Assembly: GCA_963774555.1 (NCBI GenBank)
Contig: CAVZFL010000001.1
Span: forward strand, 248,001 to 312,000
Reading direction: 5' to 3'
Source: VRUE01 sp963774555
GTDB taxonomy: Bacteria > Actinomycetota > Thermoleophilia > Solirubrobacterales > 70-9
DNA: 64,000 nt
How positions within the stretch are numbered: position 1 is the first letter of the stretch; every line of letters starts with the position of its first letter. A program made the position numbers and the translations under genes. The notes under the pieces were generated by a model. That model was not told the DNA's origin. It did no database searches and saw nothing but the letters and a program-made list of their open reading frames with translations. Positions 7,296 to 15,784 of the stretch are shown here, in pieces.

Positions 7296-7687
7296 TCCTC
7301 AAAGCTAACGAGCTGCCTGGCGGCAGCGCGGACCCCGGCGAACTGGCGCGGCTCGATCGCGGCCCGCAGGACGTCGATCGGCGCTTCGTCGTCGAGGCGG
7401 GTGTTGGTGCCGAAGAGCCAGGCCTTCGCCGTCTTCTCGTCGAATGCCTCGACGATCATGCGTACGACCTTGTATCCCTCGCGCAAACGCAGCTCGGTGC
7501 GCTGGTTCGGCTCCGGCCCGTCCTCCCGGCGATAGCGGCCGATCTGCTTGGCGTCCCGCAGCCCCACGAGATGCGCGGCGATCCGCTGGCCGAGATGGTC
7601 CTGCAGGTAGCCGGCCACCTCAGCGACCGTCAGGGTCGCGGCGTCTCGATCAAGCTTCTCTGCTGCGGGTGCGGTAAGGACGGGCAT
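7292..7687 (-). CDS. Xre/MbcA/ParS-family antitoxin of the RES toxin
   Basis: About 131 aa. The C-terminal half carries the DUF2384-type antitoxin pattern (KAWLFGTNTRLDDEAPIDVLRA), which in MbcA/ParS blocks the RES toxin active site; the N-terminal half includes a helix-turn-helix-like segment. I choose the ATG at 7687 because TGGAGG lies 7 bases upstream; an ATG eight codons earlier lacks this. A palindrome just upstream fits autoregulation. Confidence 0.82.
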   Translation of the reverse strand: MPVLTAPAAEKLDRDAATLTVAEVAGYLQDHLGQRIAAHLVGLRDAKQIGRYRREDGPEPNQRTELRLREGYKVVRMIVEAFDEKTAKAWLFGTNTRLDDEAPIDVLRAAIEPRQFAGVRAAARQLVSFEE

Positions 7688-7714
7688 TGCGTGCCTCCAT
7701 TGGTTGCCCATCTA

Positions 7715-7725
7715 ATCTACCAGAT
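7715..7725. promoter_or_regulatory. Palindrome ATCTACCAGAT upstream of the RES/Xre operon
   Basis: Perfect 4-bp arms around ACC, in an AT-richer patch 28-38 bp upstream of the chosen antitoxin start. Placement fits an operator bound by the antitoxin; short length keeps confidence modest. Confidence 0.4.
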
Positions 7726-7880
7726 AGAACACCGGAAAGTACACCGCTTCTCCCAGCGCCAGCTCGCCTCAGCGATCTCCGAGATCGGGCAACCGCGCAG
7801 GAGTTCTCCCGCGGGTCGAGGTAGCCACCACCCTGCCGAGATAAACGAGCTGGTTCGCATTGCCGAGAACCGATGGATCG

Positions 7881-8831
7881 ATGCAGATAGACAAAGCCCG
7901 TGGGCGCTACATACGCTGGCTGCTCGCGACGCGAGACCTATCGCCGCACACCATCCGCGCCTACGATGCGGACCTCGCCAGCTTCGAGCGGTACGTGGGA
8001 GCCGGCTTCACGGCCGCGGAAATTGAGCAGGACAACGTGATCTCCTTCATCGAGCGAGAGAAGGCCGCCAACCTCTCTCCCGCCTCGCTGAAGAGGCGAG
8101 CGGCGGCCTTGCGCGGCTTCTGCCGCTGGATGCTCTCCCAGGGCCTTCTTGCCGTCGACCCATGGAATGGCGCAAGCCTCGCCTTGGGGCGATCCCGTCG
8201 ACTCCCTCGCACCCTGCCAGCTCACGAACTCGACCGCTTGATGCGGTTCCTTGCCTTGACGGCCGGCGTCAACGCCAACACAGAGCCCGACAGCCGGACG
8301 GTTGAAGAAAGGCCCCATGAGTCAACAACTCTTCTCGCCGTCGCGCTGATGGTCGCCACCGGGATTCGAGTCAACGAGAGCGTGAGCATCAGGTGCCACG
8401 ACATCGACCTGCCAGGAAGAGCATTACGGCTGGTTGGCAAGGGGCGTCGCGAGCGACAGGTCTTCCTCACGAACGACTGGATCGCGAGCCTCACAAGCGC
8501 CTATATCGAAGCGCGATCGTCGCTCGACCTCAACCACCCCCATCTGCTCTTCAACCTGCACTACGACCCACTCACCCCCCCGGCAATGCGATCCCGCCTT
8601 GCCAAAGCGGCCCGTGCCGCGGGCCTCGACAAGCACGTAACCCCCCACATGCTGCGTCACACGGCCGCCACCCAATTGATCGAGGCGGGCGTCGACATCC
8701 GCTACATCCAGCGCCTTCTCGGCCACGCCAGCCTCAGCACCACGGAGATCTACACCCACGTCTCCGACCGCGCCCTGCGCCGCGTCGTCTCGGACGCCGA
8801 CATCCTCGGGAGGTTCGTTCGGGCGCGATAA
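7881..8831 (+). CDS. Tyrosine recombinase (XerC/D-like), 316 aa
   Basis: Complete two-domain recombinase. The N-terminal SAM-like core-binding domain (YIRWLLATRDLSPHTIRAY) is followed by a catalytic domain with all key residues: R163 (TGIRVNES), H256-x-x-R259 (HMLRHTAAT), H282 (LLGHASLS) and nucleophile Y291 (EIYTHV). I start at ATG 7881; a TTG at 7860 would add seven residues. The TAA stop lies inside the left copy of a 22-bp inverted repeat that flanks the next two genes. It could be the island integrase, a DNA invertase acting on those repeats, or both. Confidence 0.92.
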   Translation: MQIDKARGRYIRWLLATRDLSPHTIRAYDADLASFERYVGAGFTAAEIEQDNVISFIEREKAANLSPASLKRRAAALRGFCRWMLSQGLLAVDPWNGASLALGRSRRLPRTLPAHELDRLMRFLALTAGVNANTEPDSRTVEERPHESTTLLAVALMVATGIRVNESVSIRCHDIDLPGRALRLVGKGRRERQVFLTNDWIASLTSAYIEARSSLDLNHPHLLFNLHYDPLTPPAMRSRLAKAARAAGLDKHVTPHMLRHTAATQLIEAGVDIRYIQRLLGHASLSTTEIYTHVSDRALRRVVSDADILGRFVRAR

Positions 8832-8848
8832 CTAGGAATTATCGGTGG
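8827..8848 (+). repeat. Left copy of a perfect 22-bp inverted repeat, containing RBS and GTG start
   Basis: The repeat has a recombination-site-like core GATAA-CTAGGAA-TTATC (5-bp arms, 7-bp spacer) followed by GGTGG. It contains the recombinase stop (TAA), a ribosome binding site AGGA and the GTG start (8845-8847) of the STAND gene. The exact reverse complement is at 12440-12461. Flanking bases outside and inside differ between copies, so the boundary is sharp. Confidence 0.85.
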
Positions 8849-11331
8849 TCGATCTCTGGCGTGCCCTTGGGCATGACGTCATAGCTTCGAAAGTCGAAGC
8901 GGTCCTCAGTGCTGGAAACGACATCGTCGTTCTGGAGGGTCCGCCAGGTGTGGGTAAGTCCTCCATCGCAAGGGGCATCGGTGCTATGTGGGAGGAAGGT
9001 GGTGGGACCGCAGTAATCGCAGAAGGCGATCTTCACAATAGCGACAAGTCGCTGTACCCATTCGATGTCGCGATGGGAGGATTGCCACGCAGCATAAACA
9101 GCCTGATGCCTGCGCTTACATCCGCGGCAAAGGCCGGGGAGACCCTGATTGGCACAGGGGGAATTCTCACGGCAACCGCCGAACTCCTAGCCGCTGGTCG
9201 ACAGCAGCGTCGCACCGAGCGCAAGCGACGCCTTGACGACGATGAGCAAAACATCTTCCACGAGCTGGAGCGTCTGGGGCGCAAGCGGCCACTGCTGTTC
9301 ATCGCGGACAACCTGCACTGGTGGGACCGAAAGTCTCTCGATCTTCTTGGACGCTTGCGTAGTGCCGAGATGTGGTCAGCCTTTCCTTTCCTCGAGGAGC
9401 TACGGGTACTCGGCGTCCAGACTGTCGAGCCGTACCAGCATGTGGTTGCTCCCGCCGCCTATGGCATGTTGGTGCGCCCAAGCGAAACTCGCCGGATAGC
9501 GGTTCATCGCGTCGACCTCATGGACTTCCCAGACGTGCTGAGCGCACTTGCCGGTGGCGCCGAGATTGCTCCCAGGGTCGCAGAAGCCGTATTTGCCAGC
9601 TCCGGAGGCCATCTCGCCCTGGCGCGCCGTTGCGCTGCACGGATTGCGGAAGGCGAAGCCGATGCTTTCCTTGCGGCACCAGAATCCACCGAATTCTTTC
9701 ACCGAATCTTCGAGGAACGAATGGAATCACTCGGCGGCAGCGGGCCTGAAGCACTTGTGCTGCTGCGGACTGCCGCGGTCCTCGGTCTGACTTTCCGGCG
9801 GGACGAATTGCTGTGCATCTCAAGCGGTGAATCTTCGGAGGTATTGGAACTTCTGCGCCACTGTCGTGACGAAGGGATCATTGAGTTGGACAAGCGTGTG
9901 GGCCGCTTTGTCCACGACCTATACCGCGAGTACTTCCGCGAAACGGGTAACCAGGACCGACCAGCCACTCACGAACGGGTCAGCGCCTGTCTGCAGAAAC
10001 TGCGGCCCGGAGCATACGAACGACGTTGTCAGAGCGCCATTAGGGCTGAATTGCCCGACTACGCAGCGACACTGGCGGTGCAGGCAGCTCTGCACCGACA
10101 GCGCGACGGACTCCCTTGGGGAGAGACCGACCTAGCCGAAGGCGTGATGGCAGCAATGGAGCGCGGAGGGTTGAAACCGGTAGCCGAGCGTTTTGAGAGC
10201 GCACTGACTCATCTCAACCAGTACCGCTTCAACGAGTGCCTGGATGCCCTGGCCGGCCTGCCGCGCGACCTCTCAGAGTCCTTGCGTGCTGAGGCCGACT
10301 ACCTGCGAGCAACCTGCTTGATGGCAACGCGTAGCGAAGAGGATCGCGCTGAGGCACGTGAAATTCTCGAAGGATGGGAAAGCCTCACAGCCAGAGAGGC
10401 CGAGCTCGGCATTCGCATCATGATGCTGCTTCTTTACGCACTGGCGATGATGGTTGATAAGACGTCAGGGCGTAGCCTAGAACGGAAAATTCGCGACACT
10501 CTCTCCGAACGATCGAAGGTCGATCCAACAGCGTTGGATGCGCTACTCGTTCTTGATCGTTGCGCAGGGAGCCTGCACATGCCCGAGCGCGCGATTGCCA
10601 TGACCCAACACGCGGTCGACCACTTTCGGCCTAGCGCAGGGCAAGCGACGACGAGGCGTCCGATTGAGTACTACCGCGCCCTCGTCAACTACGGCGCGAA
10701 TCTGCAGGTGACAGGCGACTACCGAAAGGCAGTGTCTATCTACGAGGAGTTGGACGAGCTCGTGGAGAGCTACACATCTGATGTCTTTCCCCGCTTGGAC
10801 TATGCGCGAATGAACGCGCTTCTGGCCCAGTACCGGCTAGGAACTGTGAGTCTCGAGCAAGCTGCGAATCGTCAGCGTGAGATCGTGTCCCGGCACCAGG
10901 TCGCAGGTGACCCCTTTTACGTCGAAAATGCCTTGGCCGTCTACCTCGCACTGTCTGAAGATCACCAGGATGCGCTGGACATCTTCAATCGTCTTCTTTT
11001 CGAGCTCAAGCAACGTCGCGAGCCCGAGCCCAGCATGGAGTATCTGATCCGGGCGAATCGCTGTGCGACCTGCTTTGCGTCTGGCGACGAACAAAATGCC
11101 CGGCGCCGATGGACCGGCCTCACCAAGTTGGCCAATAGGATTCCCTACGTCACTCGTCCTTATATGGTCAGACGACATGCCCTGTTGGCGCAGGAAATGG
11201 CTCGCGGAGAGCCAATGTCGGCACGACAGTTTGACGAGTGCCTAGTCGTCGAACGTCCACCGGAGATAGGCCCTTGCTGGACGGAGATCGGCCGTGGCTT
11301 TTGGATGCCGGAGATTGAATGGTGGCGTTAG
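8845..11331 (+). CDS. STAND-type ATPase with long helical-repeat C-terminus
   Basis: 828 aa. Walker A GPPGVGKSS at residues 32-40 and Walker B PLLFIADNLHWWD at 149-161 with a following winged-helix-like region, then about 400 residues of alpha-helical TPR-like repeats (pairs such as YRALVNYGANLQVTGDYRKAVSIYEEL). This is the layout of STAND NTPases, which sense a ligand through the repeat region and oligomerise; many act in phage defence or signalling. No separate effector domain is recognisable, so a partner may supply it. GTG start with AGGA 7 bp upstream, both inside the inverted repeat. It converges on and overlaps by 4 bp the ATP-grasp gene. Base composition is less GC-rich than the host genes, which suggests transfer. 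Confidence 0.8.
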   Translation: MVDLWRALGHDVIASKVEAVLSAGNDIVVLEGPPGVGKSSIARGIGAMWEEGGGTAVIAEGDLHNSDKSLYPFDVAMGGLPRSINSLMPALTSAAKAGETLIGTGGILTATAELLAAGRQQRRTERKRRLDDDEQNIFHELERLGRKRPLLFIADNLHWWDRKSLDLLGRLRSAEMWSAFPFLEELRVLGVQTVEPYQHVVAPAAYGMLVRPSETRRIAVHRVDLMDFPDVLSALAGGAEIAPRVAEAVFASSGGHLALARRCAARIAEGEADAFLAAPESTEFFHRIFEERMESLGGSGPEALVLLRTAAVLGLTFRRDELLCISSGESSEVLELLRHCRDEGIIELDKRVGRFVHDLYREYFRETGNQDRPATHERVSACLQKLRPGAYERRCQSAIRAELPDYAATLAVQAALHRQRDGLPWGETDLAEGVMAAMERGGLKPVAERFESALTHLNQYRFNECLDALAGLPRDLSESLRAEADYLRATCLMATRSEEDRAEAREILEGWESLTAREAELGIRIMMLLLYALAMMVDKTSGRSLERKIRDTLSERSKVDPTALDALLVLDRCAGSLHMPERAIAMTQHAVDHFRPSAGQATTRRPIEYYRALVNYGANLQVTGDYRKAVSIYEELDELVESYTSDVFPRLDYARMNALLAQYRLGTVSLEQAANRQREIVSRHQVAGDPFYVENALAVYLALSEDHQDALDIFNRLLFELKQRREPEPSMEYLIRANRCATCFASGDEQNARRRWTGLTKLANRIPYVTRPYMVRRHALLAQEMARGEPMSARQFDECLVVERPPEIGPCWTEIGRGFWMPEIEWWR

Positions 11332-12443
11332 GAGTCGAGTAGTCCCTGCGTGGCTATCGTTGCCGCAACGACAGTCCTGACAAAGGCTGCATGGTCAAAG
11401 CCGTATCCCGCCAAGGCCACGGCACCCGAGCCGTCGTTTTCAAGGCCAGGTGAGATAGCCACGTCGATAACCCAGGCTTGGCCGGTCGCATCGACGCGAA
11501 AGTCCATGCGCGTGAATCCCTGCAATTGGAGAGTCTCGAAGACTGACACCGCTTCGCTTTGCAACTGTGAAAGCGTCTCTAGGTTCGCTTCGTAAGGACG
11601 GTAGCTGATTGCAGTGCTGTGCAAATTATCATCTATCGTTACGAACGCCTCCGGATCCCCAGGCGCCTTGGCGAGAACCGACTCCACCGGCTGTACTGCG
11701 ATCCGCTCCGGACAGGAAAAAACCGGAACGTAGACCTCATCGCCTGCAACGAACTCTTGGACGGTTACCGGTTGACCAATGTCTTCTGTGATGGCGGCTA
11801 CGCGTTCCTCGCACGACTCGTCGACAATGAAGACCGAGTCATCGGTCACTCCAACCGACCAAGCCTCGTAGGTCGACTTCACGATCACCTTCGAATCCCT
11901 GTGAGGCACACCGCCGACCCAGCCGATATCCGGCCGATAGTGCCAGGTAGGTGGCGTCCGAATGCCGAGCGATTCCATCAATCGGAAGCAGTGAAACTTG
12001 TGCAGAGTCAACGCACAGGCATAGGCATCGGAGTTCGCGCACATGATTCCGTAAGAGTCGGCGACTGCCGGGATGAGCGCCTTGCGTCCTGGTCGGAACC
12101 CGCCGGGGCCGATGCCCCAGCCAATCCCGTTATAGGCAACGAGTAGCTCCCTTCCGAGGCTTTGGATGCGTCCCTCTGCAAGCGCCGCAAGGAAGGGTGG
12201 CTCATTGTCAAAAGCCTCAACATGAGCACCGACGTCATCAAAAGCGCTGGCTATCTGGCTCAGAAGCTTGTCGGCAACACAGCGCTGCGAGAAGAATGTG
12301 CGTCTCAACCCCGGCCGCTCTTGGACTCGAGAGGGTCGATCGTAGACCAGGAAAACACCTAGCTCCCCGGCTCTATCCACCAGTCGGCGCTCAATTTCTC
12401 GCAGGCGCGTGCTCGCCTCTGTCTCCGAAGCGGATCTCGCCAC
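11328..12443 (-). CDS. ATP-grasp protein related to D-Ala-D-Ala ligase, unusual metal site
   Basis: 371 aa. D-Ala-D-Ala ligase-like text is visible: NSDAYACALTLHKFHCFRLMESLGI (the central substrate/ATP-grasp segment), VIVKSTYEAWSVGV (ATP-binding lysine strand), VQEFVAGDEVYVPVF, and FTRMDFRVDATGQAWVIDVAISPGL. In ligases the last segment reads E-V-N-x-x-PG and binds Mg; here it is D-V-A-I-S-PG, so a normal metal-binding Asn is replaced. The start is GTG, placed at the same point of the inverted repeat as the STAND gene start, with the same RBS. The substrate is unknown; a chromosomal Ddl role is unlikely given context, sequence and lower GC. Confidence 0.75.
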   Translation of the reverse strand: MARSASETEASTRLREIERRLVDRAGELGVFLVYDRPSRVQERPGLRRTFFSQRCVADKLLSQIASAFDDVGAHVEAFDNEPPFLAALAEGRIQSLGRELLVAYNGIGWGIGPGGFRPGRKALIPAVADSYGIMCANSDAYACALTLHKFHCFRLMESLGIRTPPTWHYRPDIGWVGGVPHRDSKVIVKSTYEAWSVGVTDDSVFIVDESCEERVAAITEDIGQPVTVQEFVAGDEVYVPVFSCPERIAVQPVESVLAKAPGDPEAFVTIDDNLHSTAISYRPYEANLETLSQLQSEAVSVFETLQLQGFTRMDFRVDATGQAWVIDVAISPGLENDGSGAVALAGYGFDHAAFVRTVVAATIATQGLLDS

Positions 12444-12461
12444 CGATAATTCCTAGTTATC
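12440..12461 (-). repeat. Right copy of the 22-bp inverted repeat, containing RBS and GTG start
   Basis: Exact reverse complement of 8827-8848. On the minus strand it supplies AGGA and the GTG start (12443-12441) of the ATP-grasp gene. Together the two copies bound a 3.6-kb segment consisting of nothing but two convergent genes. A related word TAACTAGG recurs at 12502-12509. Confidence 0.85.
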
Positions 12462-12627
12462 CCAACAGGACGACATTCAGACTGAGATCCTAGAGAATTC
12501 TTAACTAGGTACGCGTAGAGGGTTGCCCCGAGCGCTGTCAACCCGCTCGGAATGCATCCATCGCCGCTCCATCAACGCACCGGAGCCATCCCGGCATGGC
12601 GCCGGGCGCACACCCTTTCTGCCCGAA
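12462..12627. other. Intergenic region between the module and the membrane-protein gene
   Basis: 166 bp, partly AT-rich. Contains CCTAG (12489-12493) and CTAGG (12505-12509) arms around GAATTC, a possible operator or degenerate recombination site; no gene is visible. Confidence 0.35.
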
Positions 12628-13794
12628 CTACGACCTGAGCCTTGCCTGCAGGCCTTTGACGCGGTCTGCCTGAGTCGCGTCAGCGCCAGCATTAGTTTTT
12701 AGCCATTTCAAGATCGCCTTGCGGACTTTCTTGCCGATGCCCTTCAGGCTGCTGACAGCTTCGAGGTCTGGGCACACGACATCCACGACGTGATCTAGTG
12801 AGGGCTTGCCCGCTGCAAAGTCGCGATCAAGCATGATTTCGCAGTAGGCACGATTGATCTCGTAGCGCGGCATTCGGTTCGCGAACTCGGGCGGCCGCAG
12901 TTCGATCGCCTTGTCGAATGCCGCTTTTGCTGCCCCGTAATCGGGCGGTTGCTTGTCAAGCAATGCGTAGCCGAGCTCAGCCCGCGTGCGGTGGTAGTCC
13001 CCGTCAGGATCGTTTGCGATCAGAGCTTCGAAGATCGGGATACCAAGCCCGCTGAATTCTCTCTTTTCTTGGTCGGTTGCTTCCCGCCAATCTTCGAATC
13101 GTTGCTTACGCGCGAGAAAGAACGCCTGCGTTCGAATTCCGGGGGGTGCAGCCTGAAGCGCCTTCGTCAGGGTGCTCAGGCTCGGCTTGTCTGTTCCAGG
13201 CGTCAGCTGTTGCCGAACCAAGTTGAGCGCGTTTGACTCCTTGTCCGATCGTCTCTTGACCAGTCGCTCAATGAGGGGAACGAGTTCCAGCGCGTTTTGC
13301 AGGCGCAGGCTTGTGTACAGGTAGCCGCTGAGGAATCCCGTAATCGAGAATGAAATGAGGAGCGTTACGGCGATCGGTTCGCCATAGGGATCACCTCCCA
13401 GTCCTTCAGCGAGGCCGGCGGCAAGATGTCCAACTGAAGAGCTCACTTGATGAACCTGCACCAGCCCAACGCCGACAAGCACTTTGGTGAGCCAGTCGGA
13501 GATCTGCACCAGGTTCGAATTGGCTTCAAAACGGGGTCGCTGTTGTGATCCGTCAGCCGTATTCGACGGGTCAGAAGGCACGCTGCGCGGAATACCGAAC
13601 AGGAAGCCAACGACCCCGCCGACGGCGAATGCCGAAGCAGCGGTCAATAGTGCGAGTGAGAGTGCTTTCACGCTGATCGGCAGCGCGTAGAGAGTCAACC
13701 CAATCAGGGCCGGCCCCCCAAGCCACGCCATGGCCCGCCATGTCCCGGGCTGCCCCGGCTCGTTACTGTCAGCTTTACGGAGTGAGATCTCCAC
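12628..13794 (-). CDS. Membrane protein of a conflict-system type (YLATT-like)
   Basis: 388 aa with GTG start. Two N-terminal hydrophobic segments (PALIGLTLYALPI..LALLTAASAFAVGGVVGFLFGIP), then the distinctive FGIPR ... NSNLVQISDWLTKVLVGVGLVQ, then a third membrane span (VTLLISFSITGFLSGYLY). The motif pair GFLFGIPR and NLxQISDWLTKxxVGVGL matches, as I recall it, a three-TM module described with pYEATS and other NTP-dependent conflict systems. The C-terminal 200 residues are soluble: TPR-like helices and a short ending resembling a helix-hairpin-helix (SLKGIGKKVRKAILKWL). Likely island defence or signalling cargo; the exact role is unknown. Confidence 0.6.
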   Translation of the reverse strand: MEISLRKADSNEPGQPGTWRAMAWLGGPALIGLTLYALPISVKALSLALLTAASAFAVGGVVGFLFGIPRSVPSDPSNTADGSQQRPRFEANSNLVQISDWLTKVLVGVGLVQVHQVSSSVGHLAAGLAEGLGGDPYGEPIAVTLLISFSITGFLSGYLYTSLRLQNALELVPLIERLVKRRSDKESNALNLVRQQLTPGTDKPSLSTLTKALQAAPPGIRTQAFFLARKQRFEDWREATDQEKREFSGLGIPIFEALIANDPDGDYHRTRAELGYALLDKQPPDYGAAKAAFDKAIELRPPEFANRMPRYEINRAYCEIMLDRDFAAGKPSLDHVVDVVCPDLEAVSSLKGIGKKVRKAILKWLKTNAGADATQADRVKGLQARLRS

Positions 13795-14107
13795 GCTTAG
13801 CTGATCACTAACTTCGACGACTTGATCATCGGGGGGGCATCCTCTATTAGAGGAGGTCCCTAAGTCAAGACAGTCGCGGTGTCTAGAGCAACGTCCTCAG
13901 CAAGGTGCAATTCTGGAGACACTCAGCATCATGTAGGGCGCGCACCGAATCTTTGAGAGGCATGCCGTCGTCGACTTTTGAAGTAGGACTGGAGCTCAGA
14001 CCTCCCGAAGCTGATCGTTTGCTGGTCTCGGGGCCGACCTGCGGCGCCCCACCCCCACGCCCGATAACGCCCCCTTATGTAGACCCGCCCCCCGGTGCGC
14101 GAAACGG
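13795..14107. other. Intergenic region with a short hairpin
   Basis: 313 bp without a convincing gene. A 13-bp palindrome CCTCTATTAGAGG lies at 13841-13853, about 50 bp upstream of the membrane-protein start, and could be an operator. Nothing else is recognisable. Confidence 0.4.
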
Positions 14108-14533
14108 TTACTGCGAATCCGCGGGGAGCACTGTGAAGGCACCGCCCCGCAGTGGTGTGATCACCCGGAAGGCCCGCTCGTCGAAGCTGGCGATCCGGTC
14201 GGTCCTATGCCGGTCGGCGAGGACGGCGAGTGAGGCATCGGCGAGGCCGAGCTCGAGGTCGCGGTAGCGGCGCGCCAGGTCGCGGGCCACGCCCAGCTCC
14301 TTGCGGTCGAGGCAGTCGACGAGGAAGGTGCCCGCGGCGAGGTCGTCGAGGAAGGCGAGCTCGACATCGATGCCGAGCCGAGTGAGGATCAGGTAGTCGG
14401 CCTCGGCGACCGCCACCTGCGAGGTGACGAGCGGCCCGCTCTCGGCTTCGAAGAGCGCGACGACCGCCTCGTGGTCGGGGTCATCGGCGTCGGCCTGGGC
14501 GAAGAGTGTGCCGGCATCGACGATCAGGGTCAT
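14108..14533 (-). CDS. PIN-domain ribonuclease toxin (VapC family)
   Basis: 141 aa. The PIN fold acidic residues are visible: IVDAGTLFA (D6), VAEADYLIL (acidic pair in the second motif), LGLADASLAVLADRH (D near residue 97) and IASFDERAF. VapC toxins cleave specific tRNAs or rRNA. The gene follows its RHH antitoxin with a 4-bp overlap. Length is normal, so it should be active. Confidence 0.85.
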   Translation of the reverse strand: MTLIVDAGTLFAQADADDPDHEAVVALFEAESGPLVTSQVAVAEADYLILTRLGIDVELAFLDDLAAGTFLVDCLDRKELGVARDLARRYRDLELGLADASLAVLADRHRTDRIASFDERAFRVITPLRGGAFTVLPADSQ

Positions 14534-14769
14534 CGACGTGGCTCGCCCCGAGCCTTGCGGTAGAGCTCATCGGCATCCCAGCGCCGGTCCACGTTGCCCC
14601 CGCTTCGCCCCTTCCCCATGCTGCGGAAGGTTCGCGAGGGCGCCTCGGAGAGCACCCGCTCCACTCCCTCGCGGATCAACTCGGCCTGGCTGCGGCCGCT
14701 GGCGCTCGCCAGGCGGCCCAGACGCTCGGCCTGGGAATCGTCGATGTAGACGGTGGTCTTATGCACCAT
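14530..14769 (-). CDS. Ribbon-helix-helix antitoxin of the PIN toxin (VapB type)
   Basis: 79 aa. KTTVYIDDSQAERLGRLASASGRSQAELIREGVERVL is a classical RHH/CopG DNA-binding domain; the C-terminal tail (RSGGNVDRRWDADELY) is the usual toxin-neutralising extension. I start at ATG 14769, which begins the RHH strand and lies inside a palindromic operator; longer upstream starts would add sequence without any domain. Confidence 0.85.
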   Translation of the reverse strand: MVHKTTVYIDDSQAERLGRLASASGRSQAELIREGVERVLSEAPSRTFRSMGKGRSGGNVDRRWDADELYRKARGEPRR

Positions 14770-14778
14770 ACGTATGGT
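14765..14778. promoter_or_regulatory. 14-bp palindromic operator of the VapBC-type operon
   Basis: ACCATACGTATGGT is a perfect palindrome that overlaps the antitoxin start codon. Placement and symmetry fit autorepression by the RHH antitoxin. Confidence 0.6.
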
Positions 14779-14929
14779 ACCAGCGATATCAGGCCGTGAG
14801 TCGAGGTGGGCTTCGCCGGCACCGCGTGCCGATCTGGCGCCGCAAACTCCGAGGTAGGGCAGAAGTCCGGCCATCCTCGCCGTTATCGTCAGCGCCACTG
14901 GTGGAGCGAGCGAAGGAGGACCACTGATC

Positions 14930-15334
14930 ATGGACGCAGCAGACCGGCCCCTGACGCTTCCCGAGTTGGCCGAAGTCGCCGAGGTCGAGTACGCGAGGCT
15001 TCACTCGTGGCTGAAGCGCGGCCTCGTGCGGGCAAGCGTTCAGGCCTCAACCGGAACCGGCCGTCCCAACCTGTTCTCCAGAGACGACGCCGTGCGAGCC
15101 CGCATCCTCGGCGACCTCGATCGCGCTGGCGTCAGCTTCAAATCGCTGCAGAGGACCGCCGAGAAGCTGAACACCCACAGCGAGTTCTTGCAGGGCGAAG
15201 GCGTGCTGTCGGTCAACGGCACCGTCGAGTTCTTCTCCTCGAGCCAGTCGATGGCCGAGATTAAAGAGCCCGGCGTCGTCTACCCGCTTTCTTTGGCCCG
15301 CGCCGCGACCGAGCAGGCGCTCTCCTCCTCGTAG
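14930..15334 (+). CDS. MerR-like helix-turn-helix regulator
   Basis: 134 aa. The N-terminus LTLPELAEVAEVEYARLHSWLKRGLV, followed by NLFSRDDAVRARILGDLDRAGVSFKSLQ, reads as a MerR-type winged helix (HTH plus wing) with a short coiled region. The C-terminal 45 residues show no ligand-binding domain. Start ATG at 14930, preceded by GAAGGAGGA. First gene of a plus-strand group with the next two ORFs; likely their regulator. Confidence 0.7.
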   Translation: MDAADRPLTLPELAEVAEVEYARLHSWLKRGLVRASVQASTGTGRPNLFSRDDAVRARILGDLDRAGVSFKSLQRTAEKLNTHSEFLQGEGVLSVNGTVEFFSSSQSMAEIKEPGVVYPLSLARAATEQALSSS

Positions 15335-15401
15335 TTGGTCTGAATCAACTCGACTCAAACGCGATCAAGTTGATGTCCGGCCGGTTTGAGAGGTTTCCGG
15401 C

Positions 15402-15782
15402 ATGGGCGGTGGCCCAACCACAAGAACAGAGACCCCTCGCCGGATTCCCGCGCCCGCAAGCGACGGACAACCCGCGGGTGATGGACTAGCCGCGCCGAAC
15501 GGCAAGCCGGAGCCGAACTTCTGCGAGCTGAAGCAGGAGATCGATTTCGAAGCTAACGCAGACGCGGCTCCGAGCCCCGGCCTTCGCGTTCGCCTGGCTC
15601 CGCAGCACCTGCCACTCGTAATGGCTGGAGGAGAGTCGATCGGCTTTGTCACCGAACCCGATGCCACCGCGATGCGCCACTGCATCGAAGAGGGATTCCA
15701 GATGGCGGGCTCGGTACGGGCATTCGATCCGGCTTCGCGGCGCGGCAAGCTGACGATCTCGGGAACCGATGTAGGCGGGTAG
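15402..15782 (+). CDS. Hypothetical protein upstream of the DUF4417 gene
   Basis: 126 aa. Pro/Gly-rich disordered first 40 residues, then a short mixed region (LRVRLAPQHLPLVMAGGESIGFVTEPDA) without recognised motifs. Its stop is 2 bp before the next start, so the two are almost certainly co-transcribed. I cannot assign a family. Confidence 0.5.
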   Translation: MGGGPTTRTETPRRIPAPASDGQPAGDGLAAPNGKPEPNFCELKQEIDFEANADAAPSPGLRVRLAPQHLPLVMAGGESIGFVTEPDATAMRHCIEEGFQMAGSVRAFDPASRRGKLTISGTDVGG

Positions 15783-15784
15783 CG

